In this document: in pieces, positions 1-6,242 of the stretch
Layout: the number at the start of each line of letters is the position of its first letter
Position numbering within the stretch: the first letter of the stretch is position 1
Origin: Minisyncoccota bacterium
GTDB lineage: Bacteria; Patescibacteriota; Minisyncoccia; UBA6257; 2-01-FULL-56-20
Direction of reading: 5' to 3'
Length of the DNA stretch: 8,611 nucleotides
Assembly (NCBI GenBank): GCA_031291905.1
Contig: JARLIC010000050.1
Location: 1 to 8,611, forward strand
Notes under the pieces: model-generated
Told to the model about the DNA's origin: nothing
The model's database searches: none
What the model saw: the letters and a program-made list of their open reading frames with translations, nothing else
Translations under genes and position numbers: made by a program

Positions 1-1
1 C

Positions 2-484
2 GCGCCGAGGCCGAAGTTCGGCTATAGCGGCGGCGATTTTCAGCATAAGGCTCCCGTCAGGAAATACGATGCCGTCTGCAGCACGTGCGGCAAGCGTTGC
101 GAGGTCCCGTTCCGCCCGGAGAGCGGCCGTCCTGTATATTGCGTCGAGTGCTTCGGCGCGCCGCATGATGCAAAGACGAGTGGCGGAAAATTCCCTTCGC
201 GCGATTTTTCGGCACGGCCTTCGTATGCGCCGCCCGCCGGAGGTAAGAGCATTGCCGACCTCGAACGCCAGATCGGCGCCATGAATACCAAGATCGACAC
301 GATGTTGCGCATAATCGAGTCGATGTCGCCGCGCGTTGCGCCGGCAAGCTTCGTCCCTTCGCCCGCCGAAAGCGAGCCGTCGTTCCCGGTTCCCGCCAAT
401 GTCACCGCGCCGCGGAAGTTTGTGAAGCGGGATGCTCCCGCAAAGAAGTTTACAAAACGGCCGGGAGTAGCGAAGAGGAAATAA
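2..484 (+). CDS. CxxC-x17-CxxC zinc-ribbon protein, 5'-truncated by the window edge
   Basis: The frame is open from base 2 to the TAA at 482-484, giving the last 160 residues; the true start lies upstream. Residues 26-50 of the visible part contain C26-x2-C29, exactly 17 residues, then C47-x2-C50, the pattern that defines the CxxC-x17-CxxC family of small zinc-ribbon proteins common in Parcubacteria. An additional Cys at 33 sits inside the spacer. A short charged helix follows (about 83-107), then a Pro/Ala/Ser-rich stretch and a very basic tail (RKFVKR, KKFTKRPG, AKRK). Zinc binding by the four cysteines is a family-based expectation; the basic tail suggests nucleic-acid contact, but that is inference and no function is established. 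A downstream ATG at 281 would give only 67 residues and lose the zinc ribbon, so it is not the start. The gene converges on dnaX. Confidence 0.85.
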   Translation, partial: APRPKFGYSGGDFQHKAPVRKYDAVCSTCGKRCEVPFRPESGRPVYCVECFGAPHDAKTSGGKFPSRDFSARPSYAPPAGGKSIADLERQIGAMNTKIDTMLRIIESMSPRVAPASFVPSPAESEPSFPVPANVTAPRKFVKRDAPAKKFTKRPGVAKRK

Positions 485-506
485 AAAAGCAGGGGTGTCT
501 TTTTTT
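483..506. terminator. Possible bidirectional terminator between convergent genes
   Basis: Six A's and GCA (483-491) pair with TG, then C and six T's (496-505, with T498 bulged out) around a GGGG loop, giving a 9-bp stem with one bulge. A-tract and T-tract on either side would give a U-run on both strands. It overlaps the stop codons of both convergent genes. The stem is mostly A-T, so its strength is uncertain. Confidence 0.45.
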
Positions 507-1620
507 ATGCCGAGAGCTGCTCGACGAGCATGACCTCGAGCGGCACGATGGCGAAAGGGGAATAGCGCATCTCCGCATAGGCGCGGATGAGTGCTTTGAT
601 GATCTTCACGAGCGTCGCGGTGTCCGCGCCGCTCGCCAGTTTTTTGACGGCCGCGATCTCGTCGTGCGTGAGGTCTTTTTCGAACGTTGCCTCGAGCGCG
701 GGGTTCACCGACAGCGAAAGCGTCTTGCGGAGGTAATGGATGAGGTCCTTGGTAAATTGCACGAGGTTGTGCCCTTCGTCGTTCAACTCCGAGAGGTTCG
801 CGAGCGCGCCCTTAAGGTCCTTTGCAAGCATGAGCGCCGCGAGCGCGTGCACTTTGCGCAGGCCGGTGCGGCCGGTGATGCGCTCCGCGTCGTCGAGCGT
901 GATTCCCTTCGGGCCCGTATCAACGGAAGAGATCTGTTCGAGGAGCGCCTCGGCGTCGCGGAAACTTCCTTCGGCGGCGGCGGCAATGAGCTCGAGTGCT
1001 GCGGGATCGATCACGATCTTTTCCGCTTTTGCGATGGTCGTGAGCTTCTCCATAATGACGGCCTTCGTCTGCTTTCTGAACACGAAGCGTTGGGCGCGTG
1101 AGGTGATCGTGGGCGGCAGTTTCTCGAACTCGGTGGTCGCCATGATGATGACCGCGTGCTTCGGGGGTTCCTCAAGGGTCTTCAAAAGTGCGTTGAACGC
1201 CGCGCCGGTGAGCATGTGCGCCTCGTCTATTATGTAGACCTTGTACGCACCGCTTGCGGGCGACGTCTTGATGCTGTCTTTAAGGTTGCGGATCTCGTCG
1301 ATGCCGCGGTTCGATGCGGCGTCGATCTCGACGACGTCGAGCGAGTTCTGCGCGTCGACGGCGAGGCACTCGCGGCATTCGTTGCACGGTTCGCCGAGCG
1401 AGGCGAACGCGGGATCGCTGCGGCGCTTCTCGCAGTTGAGAAGCTTGGCGATCAGACGCGCCGTCGTCGTCTTGCCGGTGCCGCGCGCGCCGTAGAAAAT
1501 GTAAGCCTGGCCCAGATGGCCCGATTTTGCGGCATTCTGGAGTATCTCGACGTTCGTGTCCTGGCCGAGCACGTCCTCGAGCTTTTTGGGGCGATATTTG
1601 CGGTAGAGGGCCTGTGACAT
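505..1620 (-). CDS. dnaX: DNA polymerase III subunit gamma (short, no tau extension)
   Basis: Clamp-loader ATPase that, with delta and delta', loads the beta clamp for chromosomal replication. The 371-residue product begins MSQALYRKYRP, the family's standard N-terminus; a 12-residue extension from an ATG at 1656 is rejected because it would run through the promoter. Visible motifs: Walker A GARGTGKT (44-51), zinc-module cysteines C63, C79, C82 and C85 (first spacing 15 residues, longer than the 8 in E. coli), Walker B IIDEAH (130-135), and the SRC-type motif SRAQRF (174-179) with the arginine finger. It ends after the collar domain at ...LVEQLSA, so the tau domains that bind DnaB and Pol III alpha are absent. 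Single-gene minus-strand unit, divergent from scpA. Identification is near certain. Confidence 0.97.
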   Translation of the reverse strand: MSQALYRKYRPKKLEDVLGQDTNVEILQNAAKSGHLGQAYIFYGARGTGKTTTARLIAKLLNCEKRRSDPAFASLGEPCNECRECLAVDAQNSLDVVEIDAASNRGIDEIRNLKDSIKTSPASGAYKVYIIDEAHMLTGAAFNALLKTLEEPPKHAVIIMATTEFEKLPPTITSRAQRFVFRKQTKAVIMEKLTTIAKAEKIVIDPAALELIAAAAEGSFRDAEALLEQISSVDTGPKGITLDDAERITGRTGLRKVHALAALMLAKDLKGALANLSELNDEGHNLVQFTKDLIHYLRKTLSLSVNPALEATFEKDLTHDEIAAVKKLASGADTATLVKIIKALIRAYAEMRYSPFAIVPLEVMLVEQLSA

Positions 1621-1626
1621 GCCTAT

Positions 1627-1656
1627 AGTATAGCCGACTTCGATTGCTTGTCGCAA
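1627..1656 (-). promoter_or_regulatory. dnaX promoter, predicted leaderless
   Basis: On the minus strand, TTGCGA (1656-1651) and TATACT (1632-1627) are separated by 18 bp. A start site about 7 bases past the -10 box falls at 1620, the A of the dnaX ATG, so the mRNA should have little or no leader. No Shine-Dalgarno sequence is seen. The -35 box lies within the spacer of the scpA promoter. Confidence 0.6.
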
Positions 1657-1672
1657 ACATTTCTTTTATTAT
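1644..1672 (+). promoter_or_regulatory. scpA operon promoter, overlapping the dnaX promoter
   Basis: TTGCTT (1644-1649), a 17-bp spacer and TATTAT (1667-1672). The predicted start is near 1679, only about 4 bases before the ATG at 1683. An AGGA at 1673-1676 sits at Shine-Dalgarno distance but would then be outside the transcript; an alternative upstream start would include it. Confidence 0.55.
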
Positions 1673-1682
1673 AGGAAGATAA

Positions 1683-2447
1683 ATGGAACCTTCCTCCGAA
1701 ACGCGGACATATGAATTTCAGATAGGCGAGTTCAAGGGACCGCTCGACAAACTGCTCGAGCTGATCGAGGCGGAGAAGATGGACATCAACTCGGTGAGCC
1801 TTGCAAAGGTGACCGATGGTTTTTTGCATTATCTCGACGACCTGAAGAGCGCGATCGGCGTCGCCGATGGCGAGAAGGTCGACCGGCCGTTCCGCGCCGA
1901 TCTCCACCTGCTTGCCGATTTTGTGGCGGTGGCGAGCCGGCTCATCTTCCTCAAGTCGAAATATCTTCTGCCGGGCCTCGAACTTACCGAGGAAGAGGAG
2001 GCGGATATTAAGGACCTCGAGACGCGTCTCAAGATATATCAGGACCTCAAACCCGCGATCCGCGCGCTCAACAAGTTGTGGCGCGAGAGCCATCGGTCGT
2101 ACAGCCGTCCGTATCTCGTCAACAAAGGGACGATATTCTATCCCGGCGCGAACCTGACCCTTGAAGGTCTTGCGGCGGCGCTCGACGGCATTTTCGAGAA
2201 CATCAAGACGTACGAGATGGAGACGGACACGATCAAGGAAAGGATCGTGACGCTCGAGGAGAAGATCTCGGAAGTGCTTGCGCGCGTGCAGAAGGAAGGG
2301 GACATGCATTTCAAGAATCTCTCCGGCGACAAGTCGCGCGGCGAGACGATCGTCGTATTCCTCGCCCTGCTTCACCTTGCCCGCGAACAGCTTGTTTTAC
2401 TTGAGCAGATCGACGCATTTTCTGATATACTGGTGAAGAAAAAATGA
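1683..2447 (+). CDS. scpA: Segregation and condensation protein A
   Basis: Kleisin subunit that bridges the Smc dimer and binds ScpB in the bacterial condensin complex, needed for chromosome compaction and segregation. The 254-residue product shows the N-terminal Smc-head-binding signature (FKGPLDKLLELIEAEKMDI, about 17-35), the conserved helix LADFVAVASRLIFLKSKYLL (about 78-97), a variable acidic and charged middle, and the C-terminal winged helix (ETIVVFLALLHLAREQLVLL, about 221-240, then the DAFSDI end). Length is normal for the family. The ATG at 1683 gives the standard N-terminus. Its TGA overlaps the scpB ATG as ATGA, implying translational coupling. First gene of an apparent scpA-scpB-carboxypeptidase-mraY operon. 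Confidence 0.95.
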   Translation: MEPSSETRTYEFQIGEFKGPLDKLLELIEAEKMDINSVSLAKVTDGFLHYLDDLKSAIGVADGEKVDRPFRADLHLLADFVAVASRLIFLKSKYLLPGLELTEEEEADIKDLETRLKIYQDLKPAIRALNKLWRESHRSYSRPYLVNKGTIFYPGANLTLEGLAAALDGIFENIKTYEMETDTIKERIVTLEEKISEVLARVQKEGDMHFKNLSGDKSRGETIVVFLALLHLAREQLVLLEQIDAFSDILVKKK

Positions 2448-3046
2448 TGAACGAGGAAGAGGAAAAAAAGGCTTCGAACACGAATCCACTGGCGGCCCTG
2501 GAGGCGCTGCTTTTCATCCACGGCGAGCCGTTGACCCACAAGAAGATCCAGTCCGTCCTGGGCATCGAGGCGCGGGAAGAGCTTGATACGCTGATCGCGG
2601 AGCTTTCGGCCAGGCTTGCGGACGATGAGCGCGGACTGCAGCTGATCTCCGACCGCGAAAAGATCCAGCTTGCCACCAAGCCCGCGTTCAACAAGATACT
2701 CGAGGCGTTCGTGAAGGAGGAGATATCGGAGGACCTCACGCCGGCGAGTGTGGAGACGCTTTCGATCGTCTCGTATCTCGGTCCCATCTCCCGCGCCAAA
2801 CTCGAATATCTGCGCGGCGTGAATTCGAGCGTGATCTTGCGGAGTCTGGCGATCCGCGGGCTTGTCGAGCGGTTTCCCGATCCCGAGCACCCCTCGATCT
2901 TCCTGTACCGCCCGACGTTCGACCTGATGAAGCATCTCGGCGTGCAGGAAAAGGAGGCCCTGCCGGATTATGTGAAGTTCCGGGATATGCTGAAGGTGTT
3001 CGAAGCGGGGACGGGAGAGGTGGAAAAGGCGCCGGTGGAAAAATAA
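2444..3046 (+). CDS. scpB: Segregation and condensation protein B
   Basis: Dimeric partner of ScpA in the Smc-ScpAB condensin. The 200-residue product has two winged-helix domains: the first (about 15-90) with ALEALLFIHGEPLTHKKI, the second (about 98-165) with the strongly conserved PASVETLSIVSYLGPISRAK followed by RGVNSS and the winged-helix RSLAIRGLVE. The N-terminus is acidic (NEEEEKK). The start overlaps scpA by four bases (ATGA, 2444-2447). Two ATGs stand in tandem (2444 and 2447), so the start could be one codon later; no strong Shine-Dalgarno site precedes either, consistent with coupling. The C-terminal tail after about residue 170 is low-complexity and probably disordered. Confidence 0.95.
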   Translation: MMNEEEEKKASNTNPLAALEALLFIHGEPLTHKKIQSVLGIEAREELDTLIAELSARLADDERGLQLISDREKIQLATKPAFNKILEAFVKEEISEDLTPASVETLSIVSYLGPISRAKLEYLRGVNSSVILRSLAIRGLVERFPDPEHPSIFLYRPTFDLMKHLGVQEKEALPDYVKFRDMLKVFEAGTGEVEKAPVEK

Positions 3047-3060
3047 ACAGTCCGCATTTC

Positions 3061-4116
3061 ATGGGGTCATCAAATAAAAACTCCCAAAAGTTCATATTTT
3101 TATTCGCGGCCATTGTGGTGGCGATCGTTGCGCGCGTGTGGTACGCGGGCCTTTCCGCGACGCCGGCCGGTTCGACGGATGCATCCGCCGCGCAGGAAGG
3201 GACCAATCCACCCCATATCGTTCTGATGCCTCCCGCGGGGAGTGTTGCCTCATCCTCGCGGACCGCGCTTGCAAGCACCGACCCTGCGGGCAGCGGCAAC
3301 GGCGCAAGCACCACCGCAAAAGCGGCTTATTACGGCGAGGAGGATACCGCGCATTCGGCATTCACCCGCACGGCCCGCACCGCGGTGCCGTCGTTCAGCA
3401 GCGAAGCCTTGCTGGTATCCGATCCCGTGAACGCCGTCGATATCGCCGTGGCACACACGGATACCCGCTGGCCGACCGCGTCGCTCACCAAGCTTATGAC
3501 CGCGACGGTCGCCATCGATCACCTGAGCATGGACACGCGCATCACGGTCACGCCGCAGATGTTCGCAGTGGACCCTGACGAGAAGACGCTTGTGGTGAAC
3601 GGCACGTATACCGTGGGCGATCTTCTGCATGTGATGCTCATGCCGTCGAGCAATGTCGCCGCGGAGGCGTTGGCCGACTATTACGGCCACACGCAATTCA
3701 TGGCGGCAATGAACGATCGCGCGGCGCAATGGGGAATGGCGGACACCTACTTCGACGATCCGTCGGGACTTTCGGCGGCGAACGAATCGACCGCGCACGA
3801 CCTTGCCTCGCTTGCGTCGCACGTCTATTCGGACTATCCGGCGGTACTGTCCTATACCGACACGCCGGAGACAAAGATCACGGAATTGCAGAGCAGAACG
3901 AAGGTGGACGTGAAGAGCATCAACACGTTTGCCGGCGATGCCGACTTCATCGGCGGGAAGACGGGTTACATCCCGCAGGCGGGCGACAATCTGCTTTCCC
4001 TTTTCCGTGTCAACGGCAAACCCGTTTTGATCATCGTGCTCGGTGCGGCGGATACGGCCCAGCGTTTTGGGGATACCACAATGCTCCTCAATTGGTTTAC
4101 AATGAATTATCATTAA
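3061..4116 (+). CDS. Membrane-anchored D-alanyl-D-alanine carboxypeptidase (S11, PBP5-like)
   Basis: Penicillin-binding-protein-type serine peptidase expected to remove the terminal D-Ala from peptidoglycan stem peptides outside the membrane. All three active-site motifs are present and ordered: S141-L-T-K144 (SxxK, nucleophile Ser141), S196-S-N198 (SxN) and K300-T-G302 (KTG). Residues 11-29 form one hydrophobic helix, a signal anchor. Residues 32-108 are a Ser/Thr/Ala/Gly-rich, low-complexity linker that probably spans the wall. The C-terminal beta-rich domain and amphipathic helix of E. coli PBP5 are missing: the protein ends about 50 residues after KTG, so anchoring is N-terminal. The ATG is 14 bases after the scpB stop with no clear Shine-Dalgarno site. 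mraY follows 21 bases downstream, fitting a cell-wall role. A D,D-endopeptidase (PBP7-like) activity cannot be excluded. Confidence 0.9.
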   Translation: MGSSNKNSQKFIFLFAAIVVAIVARVWYAGLSATPAGSTDASAAQEGTNPPHIVLMPPAGSVASSSRTALASTDPAGSGNGASTTAKAAYYGEEDTAHSAFTRTARTAVPSFSSEALLVSDPVNAVDIAVAHTDTRWPTASLTKLMTATVAIDHLSMDTRITVTPQMFAVDPDEKTLVVNGTYTVGDLLHVMLMPSSNVAAEALADYYGHTQFMAAMNDRAAQWGMADTYFDDPSGLSAANESTAHDLASLASHVYSDYPAVLSYTDTPETKITELQSRTKVDVKSINTFAGDADFIGGKTGYIPQAGDNLLSLFRVNGKPVLIIVLGAADTAQRFGDTTMLLNWFTMNYH

Positions 4117-4137
4117 CCACATCACTCCATCACTCCC

Positions 4138-5220
4138 GTGCATATAGAACTCTTCAGCCAGATCTCGACGCTTCATCCCATCGTTCCTCAGGCCATCAGG
4201 GTCACCGTGCTTACCGCCGTGGCATTCATAGTGGCAATGGCCCTTACCCCGCTCTGGGTCAAACTGCTCAAAAAATATCGTTTCGGCAAACAGCTGCGGA
4301 CCGGCACGGATACGCCCGTATTCCAGAGCCTGCATAAGAACAAGGAGGGGATATTGACCGGCGCGGGCATCATCATCTGGTCCACCGTGCTCGGCCTTGC
4401 CGTGATATTCGACATCCTGAATCATGCCTTCGACGGCATGTGGCACTATTTCAATTTCATCGATCGCGGCGAGACCTATCTGCCGCTCGCCGCAATGCTC
4501 ATCTCGGCACTCCTCGGCCTGCTCGACGACTGGCTCGGCGTGCTGCGCATCGGCGGCGCCAAGGGCGGGGGACTTCAGGTGCGGCACAAATCGTTCCTTT
4601 ATCTGATCGCCGCCGCGATCGGCGCGTGGTGGTTCTTCTTCCGTCTCGGGTGGAACACGCTCGCGATACCGTTCGTCGGCAACGTGGTGATCGGGTGGTG
4701 GTACATCCCCGTATTCATCTTCATCATCTTCGCGAGCGCGTTTTCCGCGAACGAGACCGACGGCCTCGATGGTTTATTGGGCGGCGTATCGCTCTTTGCG
4801 TTCTTTGCGCTCACCACGGTGGCGTTCGTTCTGCATCTTTACAATCTTGCCGCGTTCGGCGGCGTGGTGATCGGCGCGCTTCTCGCGTTTCTGTGGAACA
4901 ACATCTATCCCGCGAAGTTCATCATGGGAGACACGGGTTCGATGGCGCTCGGCGTCACGATCGGCACGATCTCGATGCTCACCAACACCACCCTACTTCT
5001 TCCTTTCTTTGCCATCATCCTGGTCATCGAATCCGTGTCGGTGATCATCCAGCTCATCTCGAAAAAATTGCGGCATGGCAAAAAGATATTCCGTTCGACG
5101 CCGATCCATCATCACTTCGAGGCGCTCGGCTGGCCGGAGTCGCAGGTGACGATGCGCGCATGGATCGTCTCGGCGATGTTCTGCGCGCTCGGGCTCGTCG
5201 TGTTCTTCCTTTCGCGCTGA
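4138..5220 (+). CDS. mraY: Phospho-N-acetylmuramoyl-pentapeptide-transferase
   Basis: Integral membrane enzyme that transfers phospho-MurNAc-pentapeptide from UDP to undecaprenyl phosphate, forming lipid I. The 360-residue, roughly ten-helix product has the family hallmarks: LLDDW (D130-D131, Mg/substrate site), NETDGLDG (N205, D208), MGDTGS (D265, catalytic region) and PIHHHFE (H324-H326), followed by the conserved GWPES. The start is GTG at 4138; the next in-frame ATG would remove most of the first helix. No Shine-Dalgarno site is visible. One oddity: the usually conserved TPTMGG motif is replaced by ILTGAG at 72-77, although the preceding Lys (69), the second Thr (74) and the last Gly are kept. 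It is not in the usual dcw/mra cluster here but follows a D,D-carboxypeptidase gene. UDP-GlcNAc-type transferases of the same superfamily lack the HHH motif, so MraY is the better call. Confidence 0.95.
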   Translation: MHIELFSQISTLHPIVPQAIRVTVLTAVAFIVAMALTPLWVKLLKKYRFGKQLRTGTDTPVFQSLHKNKEGILTGAGIIIWSTVLGLAVIFDILNHAFDGMWHYFNFIDRGETYLPLAAMLISALLGLLDDWLGVLRIGGAKGGGLQVRHKSFLYLIAAAIGAWWFFFRLGWNTLAIPFVGNVVIGWWYIPVFIFIIFASAFSANETDGLDGLLGGVSLFAFFALTTVAFVLHLYNLAAFGGVVIGALLAFLWNNIYPAKFIMGDTGSMALGVTIGTISMLTNTTLLLPFFAIILVIESVSVIIQLISKKLRHGKKIFRSTPIHHHFEALGWPESQVTMRAWIVSAMFCALGLVVFFLSR

Positions 5221-5237
5221 GCGCCGCGTCTTTATTT
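5213..5237 (+). terminator. Weak possible terminator at the end of mraY
   Basis: CGCG (5213-5216) can pair with CGCG (5225-5228) across the mraY stop codon, followed by TCTTTATTT. The stem is short and alternatives (GCGC/GCGC) compete. It would close the scpA-mraY operon just before the next promoter. Confidence 0.3.
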
Positions 5238-5265
5238 GACGTGTTGGCCTTTGCTGTGGCATACT
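5236..5265 (+). promoter_or_regulatory. Promoter of the small membrane protein gene
   Basis: TTGACG (5236-5241), 18-bp spacer, CATACT (5260-5265). The predicted start near 5272 places a small hairpin, CCAGA/TCTGG (5271-5275 with 5282-5286, 6-nt loop), at the very 5' end of the mRNA, immediately followed by AAGGAG (5287-5292), the Shine-Dalgarno site. A 5'-terminal hairpin could stabilise the message. Confidence 0.6.
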
Positions 5266-5298
5266 GATTCCCAGAGTCCAATCTGGAAGGAGTATACC

Positions 5299-5574
5299 GT
5301 GGTCCTTATCTATCTGTTTTTTGTCAGCTTGATCGTTGCGATCGTCGCGATCCGCTTTTTTGTGAGGCCAGAACGCGATGGTCTGTACTTCATGTCCGGG
5401 GTCGGCGTCCTCGCGTATGCTTGCGCGAAGGCATTCGGCACACTACTCAACGCTGAAACGCCCAGCGAGACGCTTGCGGGCCTTCTCCTGGCGGCCATCC
5501 CGCTTATGATCTGGGGTTTGCCCCTTATCACGAAGCTGCCATGGACGGATGGCATCATGCGGATGGACGGCTAG
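5299..5574 (+). CDS. Small membrane protein of unknown function, three predicted helices
   Basis: I do not recognise the family. The start chosen is GTG at 5299, six bases after a strong AAGGAG site; an upstream in-frame ATG at 5236 lies inside the promoter -35 box and is rejected. The 91-residue product has three hydrophobic segments: about 2-22 (VLIYLFFVSLIVAIVAI), 31-50 (FMSGVGVLAYACAKAFGTLL) and 59-80 (LAGLLLAAIPLMIWGLPLI), with a positively charged RFFVRPERDG loop after the first. By the positive-inside rule that loop would be cytoplasmic. The C-terminus is short and polar. It stops with TAG, is followed 31 bases later by a strong terminator, and so forms a one-gene unit between mraY and the next orphan gene. 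A real gene is well supported by the promoter, Shine-Dalgarno site and terminator. Confidence 0.75.
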   Translation: MVLIYLFFVSLIVAIVAIRFFVRPERDGLYFMSGVGVLAYACAKAFGTLLNAETPSETLAGLLLAAIPLMIWGLPLITKLPWTDGIMRMDG

Positions 5575-5605
5575 GTCGACGGAAGTGATCGTTGAAACAT
5601 CATGC

Positions 5606-5640
5606 GGCCGGTGGAACCATGTTCCCCGGCCCTTTTATTT
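5606..5640 (+). terminator. Strong intrinsic terminator of the small membrane protein gene
   Basis: GGCCGG (5606-5611) and GGAAC (5613-5617), separated by a bulged T, pair perfectly with GTTCC (5621-5625) and CCGGCC (5626-5631) around a CAT loop: 11 bp in all, followed by CTTTTATTTT. Confidence 0.88.
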
Positions 5641-5655
5641 TCCGGAAAATCGGTG

Positions 5656-5661
5656 TATAAA
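5656..5661 (+). promoter_or_regulatory. Probable -10 box of the 159-residue orphan gene
   Basis: TATAAA lies 23 bases before the ATG at 5685. The -35 region (about 5633-5638, TTTTAT) is poor and overlaps the U-tract of the preceding terminator. The Shine-Dalgarno site GGAGGAG (5674-5680) follows at good spacing, so transcription beginning near 5668 would give a short, conventional leader. Confidence 0.5.
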
Positions 5662-5684
5662 ACACGAAGCATCGGAGGAGCTTT

Positions 5685-6164
5685 ATGACCAACGAAGAAA
5701 ATGCGTGGGAAATGGACCACGCCATGTTGCTGCGGCGTTTTGCCGAGTGTTGTTCCGCGCCGGGATTCTCGGTGTCCGACCTGACCGACCCCGGCATGAT
5801 CTATTGCGACGCGCAATATCTCGCCGGCGTCATAACGGCCCGCCTTATGGGGAAGCGACCGGTGTTCCGGGTATACGACAAGGTTGCACCCCGGGGAAGG
5901 GAAGCATTGTCGCGTACCCATCGCGTTCACGGAACGGCAAAACGTATCGTATACGAGGGCGTTATGCTGCCATTCTGGGATGCCAACTGCGTCGATATCG
6001 TCATCTCGCGGGAACAGGTCATTATGGTCACGAGGGTGCATTACGACCCGCAGACGTGCCAGTTCCTGCTACGGATCAGTCATTGCGCCTGCGACACGGA
6101 GCTCTTTCCGGCGGATGCCTTCATTCCGGCCCCGGGATTGGTATTGGCGTCCGTGGCCAGTTGA
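5685..6164 (+). CDS. Cysteine-containing protein of unknown function
   Basis: I do not recognise the family. The ATG at 5685 follows GGAGGAG by four bases, which fixes the start; a longer frame beginning at 5549 in another phase is a shadow. The 159-residue product has no signal peptide or membrane segment and looks cytoplasmic. It has seven cysteines (22, 23, 41, 102, 125, 134, 136), including a CC pair and a C-x-C at 134-136 within HCACDTELF, but they do not form a standard zinc-finger spacing. An acidic N-terminus (residues 1-12) precedes alternating hydrophobic stretches (VDIVISREQVIMVTRVHY, about 103-120) suggestive of beta strands. Own promoter, Shine-Dalgarno site and strong downstream terminator make it a one-gene unit. 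Metal or redox use of the cysteines is speculation. Confidence 0.72.
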   Translation: MTNEENAWEMDHAMLLRRFAECCSAPGFSVSDLTDPGMIYCDAQYLAGVITARLMGKRPVFRVYDKVAPRGREALSRTHRVHGTAKRIVYEGVMLPFWDANCVDIVISREQVIMVTRVHYDPQTCQFLLRISHCACDTELFPADAFIPAPGLVLASVAS

Positions 6165-6191
6165 TCGCGGCCCCGGTCCTCATTTTGCAGC

Positions 6192-6223
6192 GGCACCATC
6201 CCTATCGGGAGGTGCCTTTTTTT
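6192..6223 (+). terminator. Strong intrinsic terminator after the cysteine-containing orphan gene
   Basis: GGCACC (6192-6197) and TCCC (6199-6202) pair with GGGA (6207-6210) and GGTGCC (6211-6216) around TATC, with A198-type bulge at 6198, followed by seven T's (6217-6223). It isolates the upstream unit from rpsB. Confidence 0.9.
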
Positions 6224-6242
6224 ATGTTATACCGCGTCCCGC

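Noticed and set aside
499..507. Run of seven A's then G on the minus strand at the end of dnaX, resembling a slippery site for tau/gamma production
   Set aside because: The run begins inside the TAA stop codon, so slippage would come too late to bypass it, and no long open frame follows before the convergent gene.
1621..1656. 12-residue N-terminal extension of DnaX from an ATG at 1656
   Set aside because: It would be translated from within the predicted -35/-10 region, and the family N-terminus begins at MSQALYRKYRP.
1623..2375. 250-residue minus-strand frame opposite scpA
   Set aside because: Antisense shadow of a clearly functional ScpA, running into the dnaX/scpA promoter region, with no recognisable motif.
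3250..4587. 445-residue open frame on the minus strand
   Set aside because: It lies antisense to the carboxypeptidase and mraY genes, whose active-site motifs are intact; the translation is rich in Arg/His/Gly without domains, as expected for a GC-rich shadow frame.
4440..5267. 275-residue plus-strand frame within mraY
   Set aside because: Arg/His-rich out-of-frame shadow of the transmembrane coding sequence.
5236..5298. Longer start of the small membrane protein at ATG 5236
   Set aside because: The codon lies in the TTGACG -35 box and upstream of the predicted transcript start; GTG 5299 has AAGGAG at ideal spacing.
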